Assembly (NCBI GenBank): GCA_035582835.1
Contig: JAYKAV010002970.1
Location: 248,001 to 312,000 of the forward strand
DNA: 64,000 bases
Origin: Phoebastria nigripes
Lineage: Eukaryota; Chordata; Aves; Procellariiformes; Diomedeidae
Direction of reading: 5' to 3'
A program made the position numbers and the translations under genes. The notes under the pieces are model-generated. The model did no database searches and was not told where the DNA came from. It saw only the letters and a list, made by a program, of their open reading frames with translations. Each line of letters opens with the position of its first letter. Position 1 is the first letter of the stretch. This document shows, piece after piece, positions 37,444 through 49,912 of the stretch.

Positions 37444-38295
37444 TGGGCATGGTGGTGTTGGTTTGACGGTTGNACTTGATGATCTTAGAGGTCTTTTCCA
37501 ACCTTAATGATTCTATGATTCCATGATTCTCTTAAGCTAAAGGAGCAAGACACAAAAACAAGTATGCTATAGGGGTCTATGACCATTTCTATTTCTCCCA
37601 TTGAAGTCTTTATCAAAACGTACAGTTTCTTCAGCCCTGAGGATATCTTCTCCTCCATTTCTCTCATAATAGAAAATATATATTTTAAGAAATGCCAGGC
37701 AAGCTTTAAATTCTGATTCTTTAAAATATTCTTTAAAATCTTATGTTGTAGGAAATCTATACTTGATGCATGCTCCCGCTAAGGTTACTCAGGAATAACT
37801 TTGATTAGTCATTTTTTTAGCTCTTTTGTTTTCTACCTCCTGTTTTCTTATGTTTTGCAAATATATTTAGATGAGCTAACTTTCACTTACAGTTTTAATT
37901 ACAACTAGTAGAGGTCTGCTGTTATGTTTTAGGGTGTTTTTTGCTATAGGAAACTGTCATTGCAAATTGCAAAAAGAATTATTTTTTATGATTAATTAAA
38001 AAAAAAACAATCCACAGCTTCTATGCCATTTTTCCCAGTCCATTACAAGACCTATATTCAAAACTCTTATCAATTTCTAATAGAAGCTGAAAATCAGGAG
38101 CAATACGTAATTCCTTGACATTCTCTGACTTTCTTCCTCACTCCCTTCTTCTCCTCATCACCCCAATAAATAAGAAGCACATAAAAGGAGCAAGTCAATA
38201 ATTAAATAGAAAGGGTTTCAAATGCAAGTTTCTACATTTTCTAACTGTATTTGTTTTGCAGTAATTTCTATACAATGAGAATTTTAACCAATGTT

Positions 38296-38361
38296 GTTGG
38301 GAACATAGTTCCCAACTTAACATAGTTAACATAGTAACATAGTTAACTTAAGATAGTTAAG
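38296..38361. repeat. Short inverted repeat followed by imperfect AACATAGTT repeats
   Basis: GTTGGGAAC, three bases, then GTTCCCAAC form a perfect 9-bp stem at 38296-38316. Four or five degenerate AACATAGTT / TTAACATAG units follow to about 38361. Confidence 0.75.
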
Positions 38362-38581
38362 TTTCAAATTCACTTAAAATTGGATTGTTTTGTTTCAGCT
38401 TCATTTCATTCTGCTTTACTCCATTCTTACTTTAAATTTAAATATTTATGTTAAATTCATATTGGTTATATGTTTTAATGTTTGGGTTTTTTTCATTTTC
38501 CTTAGATCACTAAATGCTTGAATACCCTTTTCATAGAAATATAGAAATTTCATGCTAAAATCATTGTACACTGATCTTCTT

Positions 38582-38645
38582 AGAATCATAGAAATTAAAA
38601 TAGGAAAAGACCCATTGGGATAGATGTGAATTCCACTACTAGTAA
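38582..38645 (-). mobile_element. Possible degenerate CR1 3'-end fragment
   Basis: AGAATCATAGAAATTAAAATAGGAAAAGACCCATTGGGAT resembles the reverse complement of a CR1 3' UTR (tail octamers followed by the GGAAAAGACC box, as at the end of copy C). Similarity fades after about 60 bases, so it is either very old and short or a chance match. Confidence 0.45.
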
Positions 38646-41433
38646 AGTCCAGATCAGCTTAAAAAAAAAACACATTTGCTTCTACCTTCCAGACTAAATA
38701 TCCCATTCAAATATATTTCACAAAAAATGTGGAAAGTGCATGAAGACCAGTTTGTTCCCACGCCCTTGTGACAGAGACATTTGGGGACATCACCTTTAAA
38801 GAACTGCTGAGAGAAGGGAAGGCATGAAACTGTGCAGGTCAATATCCTTCAACATGAGACAGTTCACACTGTTCTCCCATACAGTCAGAAATGTCCTTCA
38901 AGTTAAAAGCCCTTCTGAAATTCTTTCTGGTGTAGCATATGTCTGCTGTGCATTCAGGAACATGTCTGTGCCAAAAGAGCTTAACATAACATAGGTGGTT
39001 CACCTTAGTCAATGTTTAGTCAAGCTGTAGAGATTTAGCTCTTTTATTCTTCACTCATAAATCAGTCTGGTTATTTTTCACTACTCATATGTAAAATCCT
39101 TCCAGTTTGTCAATATCTTTTTGGTAATGTGGTACCCAGAATTAAATAAAAGAAGCTTAAATAGCTTTCAAATAGCTGTAATAATAATAATTATTATTAT
39201 TATGATAAAAAACCACTTTATATTACAAATATACCCATAGGGCCAAAGTTTTAATAATAGACTTTGGTTTGGCATCCACAATCAACTGTAAGATGAATCA
39301 ATTGTAGATACATTTGACACCATTAAATACTTAGTGTTAGTTACCCTTGCCTAATTACCTGTAAATTAGGTATCTAGGTGAAACCTCTTTATGAGAAAAG
39401 TCCTCTGAAATTATGCCTTGATATGTCTGGATTGCCTTTTGATTCATATCAAATCAAACATGAGCAGAAGAACAGACTAGAAATGAGAAAGTCACAGCAG
39501 ATTTAAAGCTGCCAGCACTATCGTGAAACAGAGCACTCAGGAAACATCCACAAAAGTATTTTACAAAGGCATTTTTAACACCTTTCATACTAATATGTTT
39601 AGGATGTGACAGATGTGAAATCTCTTCGACTCAAAGAGTATTTCAGTGACTTTGGAAGTCCTTGAAGGCTGTAAGAACAGCCATGAGCCTGGCATGATTT
39701 AATTTTTCTATGCATCTGTTCTACAGGCAAGCTGCAGACAGCTTCTAGGAGTGCCTGGCAATGCAATGAGTCTCCCATATATCCTCTAGCAAGCCCTTTA
39801 AAAGCATTTAAGACATTTTCTGTTTGTTCAAGAAAATCATATACTCATGACTCACCAGTGCATTGTGTACACATTCTGGCTAATAGGCCTTCCAAAAACC
39901 TTTTATGAAAAATTCACGTGAGGTACCCAAAAGGTTGGTAGAACATTAATTGGAAAGGACATTTATAAGACGAGTACTGTTGTTACTGCCTTTTTATTTC
40001 TAAGATTTACGCAAGAGATTTAGCTGATCATCTTCCCCCTTTAGGGAACAGTTGTGGTACTTTTATTCTAACAGTTTGGGAAAGTGTCACGGCACCAGCT
40101 GGTACATGGGTAAATACCAAATGTGAGGGAGAGTCCTACAGGTCAGTATGATATACAGAAATCCTCTGCAAAAAGTTAGCATGAAAAGTATTGCTATATA
40201 AGCATAGCAAAGATAAAACGATGAAGCCCAACACTACCTAAACTGCTGGATGCTGCAGTAAGTCTTGAAAATGTTTCTGTAAGCATATAAACTGACAATT
40301 CCTGAAGAAACGTGTGTTGCAAGGCAGTGAAGGTATAAACTGAATGAGACTGGGAAAGTGAGATATAACAGAACATTACATTCTGAGAACAGTAGATGCA
40401 GGTAGTCTTAGCATCACTAAGATCACTAAACAGAGGCTTCAAGATAAAGAACATTAAAACCACATGTATATTAAATTAGTGTTAGTTGGAGAATGTCTGA
40501 AATAGTTGGGTCACAGATCCTCTAGTGTTCAGCGTTCCATTAAAAAGGAAGAGAAAATTGCTTTGAACATTATTCATTGTATGGTATGAAGGGTGCTTCT
40601 GGTTCTTTTCACAAACTGTTGTAAATCAAAAGCAACACTATTAAAACTGAAAAGAAAACTTTAATTGTTTAATGAGAATCCAGCCCAAAGTATTGAGGTT
40701 TTACAGAACCTTTACTGTATGTCAGTACCTAGAAAATATAAGCAAATTTAACTGTGACAAAATCAGTGACAGGAGAGCAAGAGGTTATGGAGTACATGGT
40801 ACAAAAGGTCATGGCATTCCTGCCTGTTGATGTACACTGCAAGTAAAACTGAAGTGAGAGTTTTCAGAACTGGTATTTTCTCTGGGTTTAGTGTAAAGCG
40901 GAATCTCAGAGATGAAAAAACACTTATCAAGATGTTCTGTTCTTCTGAATTTAAGCTTATCCCATTCCCAATAATCCAGATCAATCGAGGTATCTACTGT
41001 TCCTGGAATTACAGATGGGGATTTTGGTGAGACTTGTTCATTGGAAAAATATAGTTTGAACATTAGATGATCTGACATTAGCTAATCTGAAATGTAATTA
41101 GTATTTACCTGTAATTAGGTGTATATATCAGCAGTAATGGCTCCAAGTTTGATTACTTTTCATGAAGAGTTGTGATTACATATGGCTACCTACTGTTATT
41201 TTCTAATGTGATGCATGAGGAATGCCCATAAGGGAATGTTATCCATAAGGTTACTCCTTCCTGCCCTGTATGTAGGCATAAAGAAAAACTATAGACAAAG
41301 CACACAAAGGAAGACTGATTGCATTGACAAGGAAAGAGCAATTGAAGATATTCCAATATGTTAAAATTGTCTCATAATAAACTAACAATTTCTTCACACA
41401 TTATTTACTGATGAGATTTTTGTTTTTCCTCAG

Positions 41434-41484
41434 GATGACAATATTTGTAAAACAAAAAGGATTGTAAAAGTTCTTTTCTCACAG
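41434..41484 (+). other. Candidate 51-nt exon (splice-signal only)
   Basis: Upstream lies TTTTTGTTTTTCCTCAG with a branch-point-like TACTGAT about 27 bases before it; downstream is CAG followed by GTAAGC. The 51-nt segment is a whole number of codons and is open in the frame starting at its first base (17 codons, beginning Asp-Asp-Asn-Ile-Cys). These are among the best-matched splice signals I noticed in the window. I recognise no protein, and no neighbouring exon is evident. Confidence 0.25.
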
Positions 41485-42301
41485 GTAAGCTTGATGTGGT
41501 CAATAAAAAAAAAAAAAATCTGAAGGTCTTTATCCTTTTTTTTAATGAATACTTTAAATTTTATTCTTATTTATTCACAAGTCAAGACAAACACTATTTA
41601 ACTTGAAGCATGTGAATGCTCCCTTTGATGTGAGTGTATGAAGTTAATCACATGCTCTATTGGATTAGATCATGAATATATATTGACTTCACTGGGTTTC
41701 CAGGAAAGGAAAGAAGTTGCAGTCAAAGCCAAGTAGTATAGCTTTATACTTGTGTATGAGTTCTTTGTGGCAATGTGTATAAAACTGATTGGAAAGTATA
41801 TTAACCTGGGATATTGCAGTGATGAAATGAGAAAAAAAAAAAGTGACATGGGGTTAATGACATGTTCAAGAACATATACATCTCTTCTGTAGACTTGCCA
41901 ACTGCAAGCAGACCTGTAACATCACATGATCATTAAGAAATCATTAAAATGGGGTTAACCAAATATTTAGATATGAAGTCACTGAATGTCAGCAGTTTTC
42001 TGTTTCTAGATCCAGTGCTATATATTAAAATGTTTCATATTCCTTTACCTTTGTTCTTGCACTTTAATATCAATCCTCAATAAACCAGTTCCATCAGTTA
42101 AAAGTAATACCTGCCTTTAAGTAAGATTTAAGGTTAGAAGGTGTTTAGGAACTTATAATTTTCTCATTTCTCATTCTTAAAAACACACGCATACTTCTGA
42201 CCCATGGTCAGGTTTATAGTGCTCTCATCATAAAAATACCTTTGTCTTATCTGAATCAAGCCAAGAGAAAGGGCTTTCTAAAAACAACCCTACTATTGAA
42301 T

Positions 42302-42337
42302 AAAGCCAATGTTTATATCAAAGCCAATGTTTATATG
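42302..42337. repeat. 18-bp tandem duplication
   Basis: AAAGCCAATGTTTATAT plus one base occurs twice in a row (last base C, then G). Confidence 0.9.
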
Positions 42338-42711
42338 AAAATGGAAATACAGGATTTTTTTCACATTTCTACTTGCTCACTGTCTTGCCACCCTTTGAAA
42401 TTTCTCAAGCAATTTTAAAAATAATTTTTTGTAGTATAAATCATCTCCTGTGCCTGTAGTTAAAAAAAAAAAAATGTANCTCAGGATTAATATTTTCAGA
42501 TTTAACAGTTGACAATGTGGTAGTAGAGTTGTGGAAATTAAACTTGCAGCCTGGAAGACCAAATCCATGGTGTGGATTTAATCTTCACTTATAGAAGAGA
42601 CCAAACAACAAAGAACAAGTTGGATCTCTTAACGTGGACTGGAGAGTATTATACCCTATCTGTACTGACTGTAATGGTGAAAACAAAATTAAAAAATTAG
42701 GTTGTATAAGA

Positions 42712-43263
42712 TTATGCAGAAAGGTATCTCAGATGAAGTGCAAATATATGCATGTTGTTGTTCCAACAGAGGAAGAAGGAAGAAAGTATTTTTTTTTCTA
42801 AACAGTTTAAATAATTTCTTTTACGGTTTTGATCTTCAAATACAGTTTCTGTGGNTTTTTTTTCTTGTAGAAGGAGCAGAGATGTTTGTGTGTATTCCTT
42901 CTTTGTGTCATCATGAGGGAACTGACAGACGAAAGGCCCGGCATTAAAGGTTGAAGTTATATGGTACCTCTGCTTCACAAATAAATATATACATACATAA
43001 AAAGGGTATATATACACATGTATTTCTGTGTTCATAAGCACAATTTTGCTGATAAGCAGGACATTGTTATAGATAGCAGGAAGCTTTGCTGTGACATACA
43101 CTACATGCTTTTGTAGAAGGATATAGAAAAGATGAGAGTCCAGAAGATAGAGAATATTCTTGATATGTTTAAAAAGAGAATAGTAAACAAGAAACAACCA
43201 ATTTCTAAATTGCACTGTGTTGCCATTTAATGCTTTCCTCAGACTAAAAAAAATTAGTCTCAA
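42712..43263 (-). other. Unusually long open frame (183 codons), not recognised
   Basis: A 183-codon open stretch on the - strand in AT-rich DNA. It contains one uncalled base in a codon of the form NCC, which cannot be a stop. The predicted peptide is rich in Leu, Ile, Tyr and Phe, has no clear domain and resembles conceptual translation of AT-rich DNA. I do not call it a gene, but the length is above what such base composition usually gives. Confidence 0.2.
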
Positions 43264-44283
43264 GTATAATAACTTGTAGCCATTGGTAAATGGTCATTGC
43301 AATGTTTCTTCACAGTCTGCCCTTCTGACAGCCTTGTAAAATACACTGCTGAGGTTAGAGAAGTAAAAATTCAAACACTACATAGATCACTGGCCTAAGA
43401 ATGCATATCCTAAGCAAAAAGAAAAGAAGTCATAATCCCAATGATTGTGACTTTCTTATGGAACATGCACAGTGCAGATAATTATAGATTCATTTGAAAA
43501 AAACCACAGTGGCTACATACAGAGTCTTTTTTTTCCAATAAATAGAACTAACTGAATAGAAAGCAGTAGCTTTCATATAGTTTTTAGTAAGCCATCCTGT
43601 AGAATTTGTCATGAACTGCTTTCAAAGCTTAAATAAGTCTATATAAAGACTATGACTCCTTATTAATTTCTGTAACTTCTAAACAGATTTCCTATAAAAG
43701 TGTACTACGTTGCTGTTAAGTTGTGCCTGATTGATTTATCTGTAAACATGTGCTCCAGAGTATGGACATTTGTGATACTGTAGTCTAGATGGAGAAATTA
43801 TATGAGAGGTAAAAAGCACAAAAGCATAAGAAACTGGATCGGCTTTTAAAAATCTAGTCTTTGTTTGTCATCACGTGATTAGAAATTAACACCTGAAATG
43901 TTATATAGACAGACTTTCCATAGTGCCTAACTTCAGCAGTCCCCCAATCAAGAGATGATATGAAAGGTTTCTAAAACAGAAAATTGTGTAAACACAACTA
44001 GGAAGTTTGTAGCAGCCCTTATTGACTACTGACCTTCAAATACACAGCCTGGCTGCTCGGGAGAGCAGAGTGACCAAGCTAATAGGGACTGATCAGATTG
44101 ATTTCCATGCCATACCTGAAAATGAGAACTCTGGTTCTGTGCAACAACTGTTACAAAAAGTTAGTGGTCAGCTCTTAGTCTCCAGAATAGAGAGAGTTTT
44201 GGTTTGAGATGTAGATATCTTAAACTGTCAACATAGTTCATGAGCCTACTACCCATATTTGCTTTAACTATTATTTTTTATTT

Positions 44284-44970
44284 TTGTTGTGTAAATACAT
44301 AGTGACACCCTGTCTGTATTTTACTGTCTTTCCTATCCTCTGCTGGAAGTCTTTAAAAAAATCAGTTAGCAGGAATTTATGTTCTCTCTTCTGTAGGAAA
44401 TGGGCTTCAGTGACAAATTCATTAACTAGACACAAACCTTATATTTGCAAATGTTTTTTTTCTGGAATCAATTCATTAATTATCCTGACTTTATGCCATA
44501 GCATGTCAAGAAAGAAAGTCATAAAAGAGACAGAAAATAAGATAGAGAAGTTTAAACCTTTTAGATGGCTCATTCCTGAGGCTGTTCAGCACTTTTGCTC
44601 ATAAGGAGTACACCATGTTTGCTTTAGTGTATTATCTCTCAGACTCTCTTTAATGTTTAGTGTGGTCATTTATTTAAAGGCACTTTTTATATTGGAATTC
44701 ATACTGGAGTTTCACTTCATATGGCTGACTCATGCAGTACTGTGCATGTTTAAAGTTTTCATAGAATATTTCAGGTTCAAAGACGATATTACACGTCTGT
44801 TCTTTCGTATGCCACTCTTTAAAAGTCTTAGTTCCCTAGTGAACAGTTTTTTAAACATGGCTTCAGTTTCTAATGACATAATTTTGCACGTGGAAGTAAC
44901 TACATCTGCATTTTCCACCTTCACAAACCTCTCTCTTGTTTTCCAGAAGTCATATGATAAAACATACTAG
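44284..44970 (+). other. Open frame of about 229 codons with one internal stop, not recognised
   Basis: A single + frame runs from 44284 to 44970 with only one stop (TAA at 44602-44604). The two parts are 106 and 105 codons from their Met codons. The peptide is hydrophobic with a basic middle and no recognisable motif. It could be a decayed coding sequence or chance. Confidence 0.2.
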
Positions 44971-47900
44971 TAAACTCAAACATAAAAAAACACATTATAA
45001 TTGAAGTTGTAAAAGTGGAGGTCAGCTTGCGGTAAAATAACAACATCAATATTACACTATTAAAACTCAGAACTGAGAAATCATTTATTCAAAGACAAAA
45101 TACACTGAATAAAGAGGAAGATTATAGTCCACATTGCTCTATCTGGGGAGAGAAGAAAAGAGGTTGAATTTTGTTATAATTAGGACAAATGATTTTATAA
45201 ATTTAATTCAAATTCTTATAGATCTTTTCATTAACTTTACCTTACACCTTCAGATTAAATAGCATAGCAGTCATCTTTTTCCAGTCTTGAAAAGCTCGAG
45301 CCAGTATCTGTTAGAAGTTTTCAGAGCTAATTGAACTATGTTGAATTACAACAGTTGAGTCTCTTGCCTTTTTTTATTTAGTTTATTATTATTGCTGAGA
45401 TTATTATTGCTTTTTTGTAGAAGAATAGAGAGTTTATGTGTTGGCAATGATGTGAGCTAAAAAGAATCTCAGATCCTTGGGATTTGTTATGACACTGTGA
45501 TTCTACTTGGGGCTGACTATGGATTTAAATATTTTTATACATTTGTTCTGTGGTGGCTGGTCCCATGATTCAGAAGGAAACTTAATGTTGTAAACATTGC
45601 AGACTTTCATCTGTTCTCTGTATTTAATTTGTTCTGAAGAATCTGTGCTGATTATTCCGTTACTCACTCACTGACCATTTCACTCATTTTTATTTAATAG
45701 CAAACCAGTTTTTACAACCACAAGGCAAAACAAGTAAGCCAGGGAGATGAGAAATAAGAGAGCATGAAGTGGTTTGGGGGAATAAAAGCCTTCACCTGAG
45801 GTGAGGTCTGAAAAGTGGGCATTNGCCCACCTCTCTGAACCCCGAGACAGAGCACCAGTTCTTGCGGCACATGGATCAGAAATCATGTCTGAAACCATGT
45901 ACACCTCCTTATGTCCACACGTCCCTTCCTCCTTTTCTTCACTCTCCTTTCTCCCTCCTGTGATCTAGAATTCACACTTTTCTTCCCTTCCCCCGAACCA
46001 GAATCCCTTCCTGCTTCAGAAAATCCTATCTATGCTGCTGAGAAAGGTATTACCAATAAACAGCTACAACACCAACCATACCCATCACAATGCCAAACTT
46101 GCCCTTTTTGGAAGTTACCCCTTCCAGTCATTTCCTTCTTCATGGAGTCATTTTCCACTTTTTTTTTTTTCCTATTTATGCTGCTTCTCTTCTTTTCTAG
46201 AAACATTTCCATCAAACCTACCTTATCTATATAATCTCAACTAAGGAAGGAAGCACCTTTTATATAATTCTACAAACACTCTGCAATTGTCATATTTCTC
46301 TCATATGATTTAAGACATCTGTCATGCTGTGCTATATTATCCTTATTTCCATGGTTTCCTTTTCTGGGTCTCAATAATTCTTGATATATCCCTCTATAAA
46401 CCTCTTACAAAAGGTTAGTGTAAGCATTATGAAATTACCTGTGAATACGTTCATATTGTGGTTCCCCTACATACTTCTGAAACACTTCAGCAGCATTTAT
46501 GATAGCATCAGCCACCCATTGTCCAAACTGGTCATCCAGAAGTATGCCTGACTACTTTCCTAATTAATAAATAAATAGTTAGACAGAAATTCCTTCTGTC
46601 TAGGCAGCATCAACACTTCAAATTCTGGTTTCAACCCTAAAACTAAAGTGTTTCCCAGAAGGGGGAGAATATTTTGAGCCATACCCATGCCCACCACGGG
46701 CAGGAGTCTGTGTTGCTCTTTCCTCAGTCAGATATCTGCCTCTCTTTAAGGCCTGCCATTTCTTTTGTTTCTTCCTTCAGACTCTGTAGACTTCTTTTTT
46801 GGGTTGTATTACTCTCTCATATCACTCTCCCTAATGTAAGGTCGCTTCTTTTTCTGGAGAAACACAAAATGTCCATGAGATATTGTGACTTTGAAATTGT
46901 TTTTGTAATAATAATATTGCATTGCATAGAATAATAGTCTTACAAACACAGTCACCTGAGGATCAAGTATAGCCCATATGAGTACAAAATAAAAGCACTC
47001 TGCTCCCCTTCTTCTCTTTATAACATACAGTCTGGGTAGTAGGAGGTGGGCTGCCACATACAATGTAGACAGACAAATGATTGACAATGCTCAGAAGCCA
47101 CAGCATATTTTTAAGCTGATCACCTCAAACACCAGAGCAAAGCAATGCATTTTTCTTTTTTTTTTTTTTTTCTTGCAGTCCTCTCCCACAGGGTATTTTG
47201 GAAGTAGTAGTGGGCTTTCAGTAAAATCAACCAACAGGAATTTCTGTTCACACTGTGGCTGCTTATAAGCTTCTCTGAATACTAAAGCAGTTAGCATGGT
47301 TTGGATGGAAAATTAGAATAGAGAGCAAAGGGACACCAGCTGCTAACTGAGAAAAGTGCAAGAAACTGGAACTGGCACTTAATTATCTTTGAGACCTCTA
47401 CTACTCTGTCAAATCTGGCTAAAATCAATAGATTCAAAAGCTACAGGAACAGGGAATAGACATACGCATACACAGACAAATGCACACACAGACCTCGCTC
47501 CCATAGTGAACATTGCTACAAAGCCAATTTGGCTTATGAGCAAGGAATGTTCCATGCTGCTCAAAGGGACAGCACACACAGTGATGAGTGGCCACATCTG
47601 TGTGAAGCAGTAAGGACGCTCGCCTGGGTTGCGCTGAGACATACCTCATTTGTAGTCTGGATGCTGCATAGCTGCTTTGCAGCGCTTCCAGAAACACACA
47701 CAGTCACAAAGAGGTTAAGGAAACAAAGTCAAAGGTTATTCCATCCAAATTTTCCCCTTTTCATTGGGCTGCTCAGGAGGAAATATGGCTCCATAAGACA
47801 CACCTATTTCCCCAATACTCCGTAGGCTGGAACAGATGGATAATACCAATCTCTACATGAATCAAAGGTATATGCTGTCAGCTTGTTCTCTGTGGTCCCT

Positions 47901-48635
47901 CAAAGAATGGCATCTCAGCAGATTACGTTTTGCCTTGGACAGACCTTAAAACCCCAAAAAACTCAACACCAAGATATCAGTGGACTGGATGAAATTGGGC
48001 AAAAAAGCAGACAGAAATAAGTTGGAAGGAGTGAACAGTGTAAATTTCATGTATAAGGGCAGGGTAGTTACAAGGATAGTGAGGGGAGAAAGACATATGG
48101 AAACAGTTTTTGTTTAACAGTTCACCAAATGCCTGATTAAGAACTGGACTTATATTTTCAGACTTCTTGAAATCATGTCTAACAGCTCAAAATCTGGTGA
48201 ATTACCATTCCTCTACTGAAAACCCCATTTATCACATCTACATATATATGTATGTATGTATGTGCATATATTTTGCCAGTTTAAGTTTTGTCTGAGTTNA
48301 AAATAATCCTTTTATGGCATTCAGTTTTATCTCTAACTTCATACATAAAGGATTAGATTGACCTGGGTCTAGATCTTCAGAGAATTTTTCTTTCCATTTT
48401 AACCTATACCAAGGTGAAAGAAAGTACTATTTTGTCCTTCTTGGTGTCTTCTTCTCTCTTTTATGTTAAAAAATTTTCCCTTTCTGAATGTTTCCTCCCT
48501 GACATTTAAAACATGAATGATCTCATAAGCATGTCTAACTAACCCCAGCAATGTAACAGTAAAGGAATATTTTGATGGATTGGGTTTTATTTGTCTGCAT
48601 CTGTGTAGAAATTGAAACTCCATTTATTATGTGAT

Positions 48636-48636
<1 letters not shown>

Positions 48637-48676
<40 letters not shown>

Positions 48677-48683
48677 AATGATG
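48637..48683. repeat. (GAT)n microsatellite
   Basis: Fifteen or so GAT triplets with one AAT interruption near the right end. A Ser-rich antisense frame over it is an artefact. Confidence 0.95.
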
Positions 48684-49575
48684 TCACTTTTTCATGCCTA
48701 TCCATTTGTCCATTTTCCTGCACACTAGAATGGGGTTTCTAGAGCATATCAACAGACAGTTGAAAAAGTACCTAAGGTCTCCTATTCAAAACAAGACTAT
48801 ACTATGGGCGATGAGCTACTGATGTCCATTTTAACGGTTCATCCAGTAACCAAGCAATTGATCAATTCAAACTATTTATTTTGAATCACCACCATGACTC
48901 TTGGTTGCATTTTGTTAAAGGAAGGTTGTTTTGTGAGCTGACTTAAGGATGGATAGGTCAATTTGTCTAACTACTCATCCATGGGAAAAATCCTGAGATG
49001 AGAAATAAAGTATGTAATACCGCAAAAGAAGCAGAATCTTCAATCTGAGAAAGACACAGCATATTTCAAAAGGCTCTTCAATAACAATTGATGAAAGTAG
49101 ATTTTATTTTTATGTTTCCAAAAGTGTTTTCTGCTGTTTAAAATTAAAGGATTTCTTTTTTCCTGAGTTCTGTCTACTCTGCTTTACTTTCACCATTACA
49201 GATGCCATAAGCTAGGTGGGGAAGGGTGTAGAGTGGAGATAAACATTCCTAGAAGTGAGAAATTATTCAAGAGACAGCAAGGGAGGACTAGAACTCTTTC
49301 AGTGGATAGGCAATTGGATACTTCTACAGTGAACGCAGAAGGCAGAAACAGGGTCATGGCTAAACCTTGCCCTATACAGCTCTCCAGGGAGACAAGGATA
49401 TACAAGTCATGGATTCAATATAAAATTCCTGGTGACTCTTTACCAAAGCCGAGTGATGAGTAGTTATAAAGAACATATTTTTATAGTTAATTTATATATA
49501 CATATAGATAAATGTACATAATGGGCAGATATTTCTTTATCCATACCTCTGGGTTCCTGTGGTCCTTGATGTTTG

Positions 49576-49606
49576 TTATTTATTTATTTATTTACTTATT
49601 TATTTT
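49576..49606. repeat. (TTTA)n microsatellite
   Basis: About seven TTTA tetramers with one TTTAC change. Confidence 0.88.
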
Positions 49607-49912
49607 TCTGATGGAAAATCCAGTTATCTTCTAGAGGAAACATTTTTAATGCATACCCTGAAATATACAGCACAGTCTGATGGCTATGAAAATGTGATTA
49701 TCAACTTATTTTCTTCATACAAAATAAAATGATATTTCAAATGATTAATGCTCAGAGTATTGTGCATGTGCACTGTTATAATAAACAATCAATGTTAAAC
49801 TAATTACCCATTAATGTGTGCTTATAAAATGTATGTGTGTGTGTCTTTGTGACTTGTAAGACAGTTACTTAAACTAGTGTTACTGTATTAGTTGTTCAGT
49901 TCTGAGCTGGTT

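Larger units (their letters stand above)
36165..37533 (+). mobile_element. CR1 LINE (copy C) with an assembly gap in the RT
   Basis: A less decayed CR1, 5'-truncated inside ORF2. Before the gap it encodes the RT fingers. After it come the ORF2 C-terminus and a 3' UTR reading GACTTGATGATCTTAGAGG.. and ending ATTCTATGATTCCATGATTC near 37533. Few frame breaks are visible outside the gap. The 3' end differs from copies A and B (ATTCTATG rather than ATTCTGTG; a TTTTCCAACCTTAATG box), so it is a different and probably younger subfamily. The gap most likely reflects failure to assemble a high-copy repeat. Confidence 0.92.
37534..49912. other. AT-rich unique sequence with simple repeats, no recognised gene
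   Basis: No full mobile element seen. A possible degenerate CR1 end (38582-38645), two unusually open frames (42712-43263 and 44284-44970) and one exon-like segment (41434-41484) are listed separately. The remainder is AT-rich non-coding DNA with short A, T and AAT/ATT runs (for example 39181-39206) and scattered Ns. Confidence 0.55.

Noticed and set aside
47161..47260. Possible exon after a strong polypyrimidine-CTTGCAG acceptor
   Set aside because: No convincing donor follows and the frame ends within about 30 codons.
48637..48683. CRISPR-like or other regularly spaced array
   Set aside because: It is a plain GAT microsatellite; no spaced repeat array exists anywhere in the window, and the genome is vertebrate.
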